Shown here in pieces: positions 18,292 through 26,946 of a stretch of DNA of 64,000 nt. The notes beneath the pieces were generated by a model that had not been told where the DNA came from, did not search any database, and saw nothing but the letters and a program-made list of their open reading frames with translations. How positions within the stretch are numbered: position 1 is the stretch's first letter; each line of letters begins with the position of its first letter. Location: NCBI GenBank assembly GCA_021810505.1, contig JAJZIR010000001.1, positions 124,001-188,000 of the forward strand, given 5' to 3'. The stretch is from a bacterium. GTDB taxonomy: Bacteria; Deinococcota; Deinococci; Deinococcales; Deinococcaceae. Both the position numbers and the translations under genes were made by a program.

Positions 18292-21200
18292 ATGATCGAG
18301 CAGATCTCCCTCCGCGGCTTCAAGAGCTTCGCGGGCCCTGTGCGCCTGGAGCTGTCTCCGGGTATCACTGCGGTCCTGGGGCCCAACGGTAGCGGAAAGA
18401 GCAACGTGGTCGACGCTGTCCGTTGGGGCTGCCACCTAGCCAGGGCGCGGCATCTGCGCGCCCTGCAGGGGACCGACCTGATCTTCCACGGTTCTAAGGA
18501 CCGCGCGCCCTTGGGGATGGCCGAGGTCGCGGTCGAGCTCTCTGGACCGCCCGGTCGCCTGCGGCTGGCCAGGCGGATCTATCGCGACGGCCAGGCCGAG
18601 CAGGAGCTGAACGGGCGCCTAGCCCGCGTCTCAGACGTGCAGTCGGCACTACACCCCTACGGTTTGGGCCCGGGTAGCCTGGCCGTCGTCGGCCAGAACG
18701 AGATCGCCGAGGTGATCAGTGCCGGACCGGCTCTGCTGCTGCGCTACGTCGAGGAAGCCTGCGCCTTAGCCGGGATGGGCGAGCAGCAAGCCCAGGCCGC
18801 CGAGCAGCTGGCCCAGGCCCGCGGCTACCTTCAAGACGCCCTCCGCACCTTGCAGGCCAAGCGCGCGTCCCTGAGCGAGCTGGGGCTGCAGGCGCAGCTC
18901 TACCAGCGCCAGCGGGTTCTGCAGCAGCGGGTGGCCGAACTGGACTCGGGAATCGCCTGGCAGCAGTGGTATGCCTGGCTGCGCGAGCTCGAGCGGCTGC
19001 GGGCGCAGGAGCAGGAGCTGAGCCAGCGGATCGAGCTGCTCGCCGCCGAGGATCACCGGCTGGAGGTAGAGCTGCTCGCAACCGACGAGCAGCTCCTCCC
19101 CCTGGCCGAGCGGGCCAGGTTGGCTGACCAGCTGGCCGCCCGGGAGGAGGGCGCTGCCCAGCTCGAGCGGCAAGCGGAGCGCCACCTAGCCACCCTGGAG
19201 CGCTCGCTCGCTGCGGCCGACGCCGAGCTGGCCGCTTTGCCCGAGCCAGCTGATTCCCCGCGGCCCCAGGGGCCGGATCTGGCTGCTCGCTCCGCTCTGG
19301 AGCGGCAGTTGGCCGAGGTGGAAGCCGGGCTGCGAGCCCTGCGAGCCGAGCAGGCCGGGGGGCGCTCCCAGCTCTTGGAGGCGGAGCGGGCCAGGGCCGC
19401 TTGGGAGAGCGCCCGGTCAGCTAGGGAGCAGCGAGAGGCCGACCTGACCGCTGCCTCGGCGGAACTGGAGCGGGCAGCGGCGCAGCTGGCCTCCCTAGAG
19501 GAGGCTTCCCGCCAGGCGGAGCGGCAGCTGGCCGCTCAAGAGGAGGAGCTGGCGGCTGGCACAGCCCAGCTGGCCGCTCTGGACGCCGAGCTGGAAAAGC
19601 TGAGCAGCCTGGAGCGGGCCGCCCTGGAGCGGGTCTCGCGGTTGCGGGCAGACGACCAGCGGGCTGGGCAGCTGGCTCAGGGATCTAAGCTGCTGCGGCG
19701 CAGCGCCCTGCCCTGGGTGGTCGGCCTGGTGGCTGACCTGTTGGTCGTGCCGCAAGAGCTGGAGATCGCTGTCCTGGCGGCTCTGGGGCGCCGGTTGGAG
19801 CAGGTGGTGCTCCGCCACAGTGACGGGGTAGAGGAAGCGCTGGCGCTGCTCCGCAGGGCGGGGGCGCGGGCCACCTTGCTGCCGCTGGACTTACTCGCGC
19901 TGCGCCCGGACCCGCCCAAACCTCTGGACTTGGGGGTGGTGGGCTGGGCGGCGGAGCGGATCCGCTCGGATCCCCCGGAAGTGGCCAGATATCTCCTGTC
20001 GCGGATTCTGATCGTGGAGGACCAGGCGGCTGCCCTAGCCATCCGCAGGCGGGGCGCCACCGCTTCCCGGCTGGTGACCCTGCAGGGCGATCTGTTCGAG
20101 GTGGGCGGCGCGGTGACCGGTGGCGCCCCGCCCGGCCGGGGTGGAGGTCTGCTGGAAGCCAGGCGGCTGCTGCGCGAGGCGGAGAGAGAGCACGGCGCTC
20201 TGCAGCGGCGCAGAGAGGTCCTGCAAAGCAGCCGGGAAACCCTGGCCGGCCCCCTGGCTCCCCGCCAGGCCGAGCTGGCGCGGCGCACCGCTCAGCTCAG
20301 CGCCCTGCGGAGCGAGCGGGAGCGAGCGGCCGGCCAGCGACAAGCTCTGGAACTGCAGGTGCGCCGCCTAGGGGAGCAGCTGGGCGCCCCCTTGCCCCCG
20401 GCTCCTCCGCTGCCCGAAATCCGCGAGGTCGAGGCGGAGCTGGCCGCGCTGGAGCGGCGCTGGCAGAGCCTGCGCCAGCAAGACGCCGAGGAGCGCGCGG
20501 CCAGCCAGCGCGCCGGCGAGCAGCTGCTGGCCTGGGAATTAGCCCAGCAGCGCAGGTTGCGCCGGGAGCGCACCCTGTCCGAGCGCTCGGCTCTGCGGGT
20601 GCAGGTGGAAGCGCAGCGCGCCGAGCTGTCTTCGCTCTCGGCTGAGCGGGCGTCCCTGCTGGCCCAGCTGGCTCAGCTAGGCGGGGCTCCGGCGGAGTTG
20701 GCCCGACAGGAAGAGCGCAGGCGCTCCTTGCAGCGCCGCCGCAGCCAGCTAGCCGGTGAGCTGGGCCAGCTGGCCGCGCAGCGCAGCGCCGCTGCGCTGG
20801 CGACCGCCCGCAAGGAAGGACAGGGGATCTCGCTTCCGGAGGGCCCACGCCCCCCGGAAGCTCCTGGGAGCGTGCGCTCCGCTCTGGCCGAGCGCGCTGC
20901 TCTGCAGCGCGAGCTGGAGGGAATCGGGCCGGTGAACGCCCTGGCCGAAGAGCAGCTAGACAGGCTGGCTGGCGACTTGGGGGCCACGCAGCGGCGCTGC
21001 GACGAGGCCGGCGCGGTTTGCCAGGACCTGGAGAGAGTTCTGGGCGAGCTGTCCGCCCAGCGCCAGCAGAGGCTCCAAGAGGGGATAGCCAGGTTGGCTC
21101 AGGCTTTCTCGAACTACTGCTCCGGCCTGTTGGGTGGGCAGGGGGAAGTTGTGGTAGCGGACGCGGGGGAAAGCGCTCCGGGCCTGAGCGTCCGGGTGTC

Positions 21201-21528
21201 GCCGGCCAAGGGGCGCTGGCGCAGCCTGGCGCTGCTCTCCACCGGCGAGCGCACTTTGGCCGGTCTGGCGCTGCTCCTGGCCCTGGGCGATCTGGGCGAA
21301 GCCGGTGGTCTGGGGCTTCCGGTAGCGATCTTGGACGAGGTCGATGCCGCCCTGGATGAGACCAACATCCGCAGGTTGACCGGCTTCCTGGCCGACCTAG
21401 CGGCCAGGGGGAGCCAGGTGATCCTGGTCACTCACCAGAAGGCGACCATGGAGGTGGCGCAGGCCCTGATCGGCGTGACCACCGGGCCGGACGGCGGATC
21501 GCTGATCTATACTCTCAAACAGCTATGA
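18292..21528 (+). CDS. smc: Chromosome segregation protein SMC
   Basis: ATPase core of the bacterial condensin. At 1078 residues it is a little shorter than the usual 1150-1200. The N-terminal Walker A is GPNGSGKSNVVDAVRW (near residue 32). Two long Arg/Glu/Ala/Leu-rich coiled coils (about 165-460 and 625-900) flank a hinge (about 470-620, VGLVADLLVVPQELEIAV). The C-terminal head has the signature LLSTGERTLAGLALLLAL and Walker B AILDEVDAALDETN. The signature reads LSTGER rather than LSGGE(K/R). No ScpA or ScpB gene is adjacent. zwf copy 2 overlaps its stop by 4 bases. Confidence 0.95.
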   Translation: MIEQISLRGFKSFAGPVRLELSPGITAVLGPNGSGKSNVVDAVRWGCHLARARHLRALQGTDLIFHGSKDRAPLGMAEVAVELSGPPGRLRLARRIYRDGQAEQELNGRLARVSDVQSALHPYGLGPGSLAVVGQNEIAEVISAGPALLLRYVEEACALAGMGEQQAQAAEQLAQARGYLQDALRTLQAKRASLSELGLQAQLYQRQRVLQQRVAELDSGIAWQQWYAWLRELERLRAQEQELSQRIELLAAEDHRLEVELLATDEQLLPLAERARLADQLAAREEGAAQLERQAERHLATLERSLAAADAELAALPEPADSPRPQGPDLAARSALERQLAEVEAGLRALRAEQAGGRSQLLEAERARAAWESARSAREQREADLTAASAELERAAAQLASLEEASRQAERQLAAQEEELAAGTAQLAALDAELEKLSSLERAALERVSRLRADDQRAGQLAQGSKLLRRSALPWVVGLVADLLVVPQELEIAVLAALGRRLEQVVLRHSDGVEEALALLRRAGARATLLPLDLLALRPDPPKPLDLGVVGWAAERIRSDPPEVARYLLSRILIVEDQAAALAIRRRGATASRLVTLQGDLFEVGGAVTGGAPPGRGGGLLEARRLLREAEREHGALQRRREVLQSSRETLAGPLAPRQAELARRTAQLSALRSERERAAGQRQALELQVRRLGEQLGAPLPPAPPLPEIREVEAELAALERRWQSLRQQDAEERAASQRAGEQLLAWELAQQRRLRRERTLSERSALRVQVEAQRAELSSLSAERASLLAQLAQLGGAPAELARQEERRRSLQRRRSQLAGELGQLAAQRSAAALATARKEGQGISLPEGPRPPEAPGSVRSALAERAALQRELEGIGPVNALAEEQLDRLAGDLGATQRRCDEAGAVCQDLERVLGELSAQRQQRLQEGIARLAQAFSNYCSGLLGGQGEVVVADAGESAPGLSVRVSPAKGRWRSLALLSTGERTLAGLALLLALGDLGEAGGLGLPVAILDEVDAALDETNIRRLTGFLADLAARGSQVILVTHQKATMEVAQALIGVTTGPDGGSLIYTLKQL

Positions 21529-22949
21529 CGACTCCGCATCTGATCATCATCGGCGCTTCGGGCGACCTCACCGGCCGCCTGCTCTTGCCGGCGCTGTACC
21601 AACTGGACGTGAAGCGGCGCTTACCGCCGCTGCGCATCCTCGGATACGCCCTAGAGGAGTGGACTCCCAAGGAATTCAAACAGCACGTCCAGGCCAGCTT
21701 GCGCCAGCACAGCCAGCTCTACAGCGACGCAGGTTGGGAAGGTTTTGTGTCCAGGCTGGACTACCTATCCGGCGACCTCAGCGCCGAGCACCTGTCCGCC
21801 CTCAAGGAACGCATCCACGGGGACGCTCTGTTCTATTTGGCCCTGCCACCCAGCAGCTTTGCCGAGGCAGCCCGGAGCCTGGCCGAGGCCGGCCTGGTCT
21901 CCGAAGAGAGCGGGAAGCGGAAGCTGGTGATCGAGAAGCCTTTCGGCCACGATCTGGCCAGCGCTCTGGAGCTGAACCGCGGGCTGAGGGAGTCCTGGGC
22001 CGAGGAGCAGATCCTGCGGATCGACCATTACCTGGGCAAGGAGACGGTGCAGAACCTGCTGGTCTTCCGGATGGCGAACGGGTTCTTGGAACCCCTATGG
22101 AACACCCAATGCATCGAGCAGGTCCAAATCACCGTGGCTGAGACTCTGGGTTTGGAGGGCCGCTACCGCTACTACGACGGTTCGGGGGCGCTGAGGGATA
22201 TGGTGCAGAATCACCTGATGCAGCTCTTCACCCTGATCGCCATGGAGCCACCGCCGCTGTGGGATTCCGAGGTGCTCAGGGAACACAAGGTCGAGGTGCT
22301 CAAGTCGGTGCGGCCGATCGCGGTGGAGGAGGTTCCCCAGATCGCCGTCCGGGGACAGTACCTGGCCGGTGTGGCCGGAGGCCAGGAGGTCTCCGGGTAC
22401 CTGGAGGAACCCAATATCCCGTCTACCTCGACCACCGAGACCTTCGCGGCAGTGCGGCTGTTCGTCGATAACTGGCGCTGGCGCGACGTTCCCTTCTACC
22501 TGCGCAGCGGTAAGCGGCTGGGCAAGACCTACAGCGAGATCGCGGTGAAGTTCCGCAGCCCGCCCAGGCGACCATTCAACGGGACGCCGTCCGTGGCTTT
22601 CGGGAATAACTGGCTGATCTTCCACCTGCAGCCCAACGAGTCGATCGACTGGATCGTCTCGGCCAAGGAGCCCGGCCTCTCGATGGCTTCGCGCAACGTC
22701 ACCCTGCACACCGACTACACCAATCCTGGGGCCCAGTTCTCCGCCTACGAGCAGCTGCTGCTCGACGCCCTGGGCGGGGACATCACCCACTTCCTGCGCT
22801 TCGACGAGGTGGAGTGGGCTTGGCGCATCCTGGATCCGGTCCTGGCCGCCTGGAAGAAGGGCAAACCCGATCCTTACGTAGCAGGGACCTTCGGCCCAAA
22901 GCGCCAGAACGAACTGATGCTCTCTGGGACGTGGAGAAATCCGCTCTAG
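21525..22949 (+). CDS. zwf: Glucose-6-phosphate dehydrogenase, copy 2
   Basis: A second G6PDH of 474 residues. It has the intact coenzyme motif IIGASGDLTGRLLLPALY, EKPFGHD and the catalytic segment [15 protein letters not shown]. The two copies differ clearly throughout, so this is not a recent duplication. Its ATG overlaps the smc stop (ATGA), an unusual operon partner. It may be the general enzyme, with copy 1 specialised, or the two may differ in cofactor preference. Confidence 0.94.
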   Translation: MTTPHLIIIGASGDLTGRLLLPALYQLDVKRRLPPLRILGYALEEWTPKEFKQHVQASLRQHSQLYSDAGWEGFVSRLDYLSGDLSAEHLSALKERIHGDALFYLALPPSSFAEAARSLAEAGLVSEESGKRKLVIEKPFGHDLASALELNRGLRESWAEEQILRIDHYLGKETVQNLLVFRMANGFLEPLWNTQCIEQVQITVAETLGLEGRYRYYDGSGALRDMVQNHLMQLFTLIAMEPPPLWDSEVLREHKVEVLKSVRPIAVEEVPQIAVRGQYLAGVAGGQEVSGYLEEPNIPSTSTTETFAAVRLFVDNWRWRDVPFYLRSGKRLGKTYSEIAVKFRSPPRRPFNGTPSVAFGNNWLIFHLQPNESIDWIVSAKEPGLSMASRNVTLHTDYTNPGAQFSAYEQLLLDALGGDITHFLRFDEVEWAWRILDPVLAAWKKGKPDPYVAGTFGPKRQNELMLSGTWRNPL

Positions 22950-22959
22950 GGGAGCGTCC

Positions 22960-23856
22960 TTGGCCTCGGGTCCTCTGCACGCCGGCGAGCTGGAGATCGG
23001 CAGCTCCTTGGTCTCGGCTCTGCTCGCTGAGCAGGTTGGCCGCTGGGCTGACCTGCCGCTGCAGAGGGTCTCCTCGCCGGGGACCAGCAATCTGCTCTAC
23101 CGGCTCGGGACCGACCTGGTCGTCCGCTTGCCCCGCACCAGGGGATCCGGCGCGGTCCTCCGCAAGGAGCGGCGCTGGCTCCCTCGCCTGAGCTCGCTGC
23201 TGCCGCTGGAGACCCCCACCGTGGTCTTTTCGGGCCGGCCCACCCCTTACTTTCCCCACCCCTGGGGGATCTATCGCTGGATCGAGGGTGACGCCCTGGG
23301 CAGCTCCGGCTCCGGCGATCTCTCGGCCGCCGAGGCGTTGGCGGGGTTCGTGCAGGCGTTGTGGCGCATGGACGCTTCAGGCGGGCCGCGGCCAGGAGCC
23401 CATAACTTCTACCGCGGCGTAGATCTAGCCCGGCGCGACCGGGAAGTTCGCAGGGCGCTGCCGCTGCTGCCACCGGGCACCGACCGCCCCCGGCTGGAGG
23501 GAGCCTGGGAGGCTGCTCTGCGGCGCCCTATCTGGGACGGCCCCCCTAGGTGGATCCACGGCGACCTGCTCCCTTTCAATGTACTGATTCGGGAAGGTCG
23601 CCTGGTCGCAGTGATCGATTTTGGCGGTCTGGGGGTGGGAGACCCGGCTACCGACCTGCTCCCGGCCTGGGCGGTTTTCGGAAGCGCCGCGCGGAGCCGG
23701 TTCCGGGAAGCGCTGGGCGTGGACGCTGCGACTTGGGAGCGCGGTCGGGGCTGGGCTCTCTCGGTGGCGGCGATCGCTCTGCCCTACTACTTGAACTCCA
23801 ACCCACCTCTGGCTGATCTGGCCACAGCTATGCTCTCGAGCGCCTTGGAAGCTTAG
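22960..23856 (+). CDS. Aminoglycoside phosphotransferase-family kinase
   Basis: A 298-residue protein of the APH/choline-kinase fold. It shows LLYRLGTDLVVRLPRT (N-lobe), WGIYRWIEGDALG (near residue 104) and the catalytic loop WIHGDLLPFNVLI (near 197) followed by VIDFGGLGVGDPATDLLPAW, which carries the metal-binding Asp. Members phosphorylate aminoglycosides, macrolides, homoserine or small metabolites; resistance cannot be inferred from this sequence. The start is TTG 22960, ten bases after zwf and preceded by AGGGGAGCG. It ends the smc-zwf unit. Confidence 0.8.
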   Translation: MASGPLHAGELEIGSSLVSALLAEQVGRWADLPLQRVSSPGTSNLLYRLGTDLVVRLPRTRGSGAVLRKERRWLPRLSSLLPLETPTVVFSGRPTPYFPHPWGIYRWIEGDALGSSGSGDLSAAEALAGFVQALWRMDASGGPRPGAHNFYRGVDLARRDREVRRALPLLPPGTDRPRLEGAWEAALRRPIWDGPPRWIHGDLLPFNVLIREGRLVAVIDFGGLGVGDPATDLLPAWAVFGSAARSRFREALGVDAATWERGRGWALSVAAIALPYYLNSNPPLADLATAMLSSALEA

Positions 23857-24066
23857 CGGTGGCGCAGGGCCGCCGGCGCCGAGAGCTGCCTCTGGGCGCG
23901 GGACCAGCGGAGTGGGGCCCTGGATACCGCCTGCTGCAGCGCAGCTGAGGGGTGGCGCTGGTCCTGACTCGATCCCGGCCCCGCGCCGCTGGCCGGCTGT
24001 AAACCCGTGGGTCCCAGCAGGGGGGCGGGGAGGACCCTCCGGTACGCCGGGCAGAGCTGCCGGCCC
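23857..24066. other. GC-rich intergenic region with a 9-bp inverted repeat
   Basis: No credible open frame is seen in this stretch between the kinase gene and the EXLDI promoter. GGACCAGCG (23901-23909) and CGCTGGTCC (23956-23964) are exact inverted arms enclosing further GC-rich complementary segments. It may encode a structured RNA or simply be the 3' untranslated region. I do not recognise a tRNA or a known RNA family. Confidence 0.35.
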
Positions 24067-24067
24067 C

Positions 24068-24099
24068 TTGACAGATAGTCTTGCAGATGTAATTATACT
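24068..24099 (+). promoter_or_regulatory. Promoter of the EXLDI gene
   Basis: A TTGACA -35 (24068-24073) lies ahead of an A/T-rich stretch with TATACT (24094-24099, spacing 20) or AATTAT (24091-24096, spacing 17). The A/T content stands out sharply from the surroundings. A strong CAGGAGG ribosome binding site follows upstream of ATG 24127. Confidence 0.6.
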
Positions 24100-24126
24100 T
24101 ATATGGATGTATCCCAGGAGGAAGCC

Positions 24127-24675
24127 ATGCCAAACAAGACGGTGTACGTATCCGAGGACGACTTGCCGCTGTTCGAGCGGGCCCAGAGCCTGGCCGGAGG
24201 GAATCTTTCCGCGGCCATCGCCAGCGCTCTCAGGGAATACGTGAGCTCGGAGGAGCTCCGCACTCAGGGCTACGAGGCGGTGAGCGTCCGGGTCGGATCG
24301 GGTCGGGCGGTGCACACCAAGCAGTTCCACGGCGCGCTTCAGGGGGAGTGGCGTCACCCTAGCGCCGACGGGAGGATTGAGGTGTTCCGGGTTTACAGGA
24401 CACCCAAGAATCACTGGGTACTGCACTGGCGCCGTGCACCCAACTGGGCGGCTTGGTCCGACCCCGACTCGGGCTTTCCGGGCAGAGGAAGGTGGAGAGG
24501 GCGGGAGGGCTGGCCCGGCCGTCACCCTGACCCGATGGGTTGGTGGGGTCCTATCGAATCCACCCTCACGGTGGTCGGCGAGCTGGCTGAGCTCAAGGAC
24601 AAGGTCCCCGAAGAGTTCATGGAGATGCTCAAGGCTGCCGCCGAACAGCCGATGGTGGAGGTTCTCGACCTGTAG
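24127..24675 (+). CDS. EXLDI family protein
   Basis: A 182-residue protein with the family N-terminus MPNKTVYVSEDDLPLFERAQ, a ribbon-helix-helix-like segment that could bind DNA, and the C-terminal signature near its end, here VEVLDL, for which the family is named. The middle has aromatic and basic residues (QGEWRH, NHWVLHWRRAP) and a Gly/Arg/Pro-rich loop. Function is unknown for the family. ATG 24127 is chosen over ATG 24103 because of the CAGGAGGAAGCC ribosome binding site and the family N-terminus. It is transcribed alone from its own promoter. Confidence 0.8.
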   Translation: MPNKTVYVSEDDLPLFERAQSLAGGNLSAAIASALREYVSSEELRTQGYEAVSVRVGSGRAVHTKQFHGALQGEWRHPSADGRIEVFRVYRTPKNHWVLHWRRAPNWAAWSDPDSGFPGRGRWRGREGWPGRHPDPMGWWGPIESTLTVVGELAELKDKVPEEFMEMLKAAAEQPMVEVLDL

Positions 24676-24782
24676 GCGGTGGCTTGCCGGGCGGCCTGGC
24701 TGGACCGCACTGGGGTGGTTAGGGGGACCGAGAGAGCGCGAAAATACGGATCGGCGCTTTGGGGGTATTGGATCCATTAAAC

Positions 24783-24832
24783 TTGCGTAACCGAAATTTT
24801 CTATTGACTTCTACGCAACTTCGTGCTAACCT
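24783..24832 (+). promoter_or_regulatory. Promoter and operator of the inositol operon
   Basis: TTGACT (24804-24809), 17 bases, TAACCT (24827-24832) form a sigma-70-type promoter. An inverted repeat TTGCGTA (24783-24789) / TACGCAA (24812-24818) brackets the -35 and overlaps the spacer, as expected for a repressor operator. The DeoR-type gene at the end of the operon is the natural candidate regulator. A leader of about 75 bases follows, ending in GGAGG before ATG 24916. Confidence 0.6.
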
Positions 24833-24915
24833 CTTCGCGCAACAGCTCGCCGCGCTCTCCCGAAATCATCCTGATTGGGGCGTAGATACCTAAGCTGCTG
24901 CGCAGGAGGTTAGGG

Positions 24916-25899
24916 ATGGTAGCGTCGCGTAAGACCATAGTAAAACTTTCGCTTTCGATACTTGTAGCCGCGGGTCTCGGCGGACTCGGTCAGGCTGCAG
25001 CCCGGGGGATGGTCTTCTACCTGGTTTCCCACGGCGGCCCTGGCGATCCCTTTTGGAACCCGGTGATCAAGGGAGCCCAGCTCGCGGCCGAGCAATTGGG
25101 CGTGACCCTGCACTACGAGAGCCCACAAGTCCAGGGCAACGTGGCCGGGGTGATCAGGCTACTCAACTCTGCCATCGCCGCGCGGCCGGCCGGTATCGGC
25201 GTGACCGTGGACAACACCCGCGGTTTTGAAGCCCCTCTGCAGGAAGCCCAGCGCCTGGGCATTCCCGTGGTCGCCTTCAATACCACCCCTAATACCGTCA
25301 ACCTCAAGCTCACTCCCTTTCTGAGCTACGTCGGTCAGAACAATTACACCGCCGGCGAGGGGGTGGCCCAAGCGGCCTTGGCAGCCTTTAAGCTGCACTC
25401 CGGCGACCTGGTCGGCATCGTCAACCATCAGGCCGGGAACACCTCGCTGACCTCGCGCATCGACGGCATGCGCAAAGTGCTAGGCGCCGCCGGGGTTCTG
25501 GTCAAAGTCCTGACCACTCCGGGCTCCAACCCCACCCAGTCCGAAGCGATCCTGCAAAGCTTCCTGGCCAAGTACCCCAATACCAAAGCCTTACTCACCG
25601 TGGGCCCGCTGGGCTACCAGCCGGCCGCCATCGTCTTGAAGCGCAACCACATGATCGGCAAGGTAGGCCTGTCCGGCATGGACCTCAACACCGCCGGGCT
25701 CAAGCTGATCCAGAGTGGGGCCATGGCCTTTACCTGGGACCAGCAGCCCTTCGTGCAGGGCTACATGACCGTGGTGGAGCTCTACCTCAAGGCTAAGTAC
25801 GGCTTCAATCCGCCCAGCTTCTACAACACCGGCGTGGGGCTGATCGACCACTCCAACGTCGGCAATTGGATCTCTCTGGTGAAGCGCGGGGATGATTGA
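24916..25899 (+). CDS. Sugar/polyol ABC transporter substrate-binding protein (ribose-type)
   Basis: A 327-residue periplasmic binding protein of the RbsB-like family (Peripla_BP_4). It has a signal peptide (about residues 1-29) and a fold beginning VFYLVSHGGPGDPFWNPVIK, with NSAIAARPAGIGVTVDN and the hinge-side VGLSGMDLN. As the first gene of a unit coding for inositol catabolism, it most likely binds myo-inositol or a related cyclitol. The start has a good GGAGG site. A small hairpin (25907-25921) follows the gene. Confidence 0.85.
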   Translation: MVASRKTIVKLSLSILVAAGLGGLGQAAARGMVFYLVSHGGPGDPFWNPVIKGAQLAAEQLGVTLHYESPQVQGNVAGVIRLLNSAIAARPAGIGVTVDNTRGFEAPLQEAQRLGIPVVAFNTTPNTVNLKLTPFLSYVGQNNYTAGEGVAQAALAAFKLHSGDLVGIVNHQAGNTSLTSRIDGMRKVLGAAGVLVKVLTTPGSNPTQSEAILQSFLAKYPNTKALLTVGPLGYQPAAIVLKRNHMIGKVGLSGMDLNTAGLKLIQSGAMAFTWDQQPFVQGYMTVVELYLKAKYGFNPPSFYNTGVGLIDHSNVGNWISLVKRGDD

Positions 25900-25906
25900 G
25901 GTCTTA

Positions 25907-25921
25907 GGGAGCGGAGCTCCC
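25907..25921 (+). terminator. Small intercistronic hairpin after the binding-protein gene
   Basis: GGGAGC (25907-25912), loop GGA, GCTCCC (25916-25921). It may protect the 3' end of the binding-protein message or cause partial termination, giving more binding protein than permease. There is no U-run. Confidence 0.4.
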
Positions 25922-25946
25922 CGGCCTTCAACTAGTTAGAGGTTGC

Positions 25947-26936
25947 ATGGACACACTGGAGAAGGGAGCTGTCCGGTCTCAGGGGTACCGCTGGTTGCGG
26001 GCCCCTGAGCTCACCGTGATCTTGGCCATCGTCTTGGTGATGCTCGGATTCACCGTCGCCGCCCCAGCTACTTTCCTCTCGCTGCGCAACGTGGGCAGCT
26101 TCCTGACCGTGGCGGCCCAGCTGGGGGCCGTGGCGGTGGGCGCGGCGGTCCTGATGATCGCCGGGGAGTTCGACCTCTCGGCCGGTTCGAACTTCGTCTT
26201 CAGCGGCGTGGTGATCGCCTCGCTGGCGCAAGCTCACTGGCCGCTGGCCCTGGCTCTGCTGGCTGGTCTGGTGGTCTCTACGCTGATCGGCTTGATCAAC
26301 GGGCTGATCACGGTGTGGGCCAAGATTCCCTCCTTCATCACCACGCTGGGGGCCTGGCTGGCTTGGTACGGCCTCTCCTTGGCGCTGAGCGGTGGGAATT
26401 TCGTCTACGTTCCCACCGACTCGGCGCTCCTCGGCGTCCTAGGGGGCCCGCTGGGTCACCAGTTCTACGCCTCCAGCGCCTGGTGGCTGGTCCTGGGGGT
26501 GGTGGCTATCGTCTTGCTGCGCCGCAGCCGCCTGGGTAACTGGATCTTCGCAGTGGGCGGGCGAGCCGAGGCCGCCAGGGCGGTCGGCGTACCGGTCATC
26601 AAGGTCAAGCTGTTCTGCTTCGCCTTCATGGGCCTGATGTGCGGGATCTCGGCTATCTTCCTGCTGGCCCAGCAGGGCTCCATGAGCTCTCTTTACGGCC
26701 AGAATACTGCACTGGACGCTATCGCTGCTTCGGTGATCGGGGGGTGCTCGCTCTTCGGTGGGGTGGGATCGGTCCTGGGAGCCATGCTGGGAGCCTTGAT
26801 GATGAGCATGCTGGACAGCGGTCTGGTCCTGGCCGGCGCCCCTACTTTCTGGTACCAAACCTTCGTCGGTGTGATCATCGTCTTGGCAGTCATCGTCAAC
26901 ACCGCCATCTCGCGCCGGATCCTGCAGGCCAAGTAG
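25947..26936 (+). CDS. Sugar/polyol ABC transporter permease (RbsC family)
   Basis: A 329-residue membrane protein with 8-10 hydrophobic helices and the family pattern GEFDLSAGSNFVFSGVV near residue 73, INGLITVWAKIPSFITTLG near 119 and DAIAASVIGGCSLFGGVGS near 257. It would form the homodimeric channel of the importer with the binding protein and ATPase on either side. The gene lies between them in the usual carbohydrate-uptake-type-2 order. Confidence 0.9.
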   Translation: MDTLEKGAVRSQGYRWLRAPELTVILAIVLVMLGFTVAAPATFLSLRNVGSFLTVAAQLGAVAVGAAVLMIAGEFDLSAGSNFVFSGVVIASLAQAHWPLALALLAGLVVSTLIGLINGLITVWAKIPSFITTLGAWLAWYGLSLALSGGNFVYVPTDSALLGVLGGPLGHQFYASSAWWLVLGVVAIVLLRRSRLGNWIFAVGGRAEAARAVGVPVIKVKLFCFAFMGLMCGISAIFLLAQQGSMSSLYGQNTALDAIAASVIGGCSLFGGVGSVLGAMLGALMMSMLDSGLVLAGAPTFWYQTFVGVIIVLAVIVNTAISRRILQAK

Positions 26937-26946
26937 GGGAGGAGAC

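Noticed and set aside
22960-23856. An antibiotic resistance gene (aminoglycoside phosphotransferase)
   Set aside because: Only the broad kinase fold is visible; the operon context gives no support for resistance.
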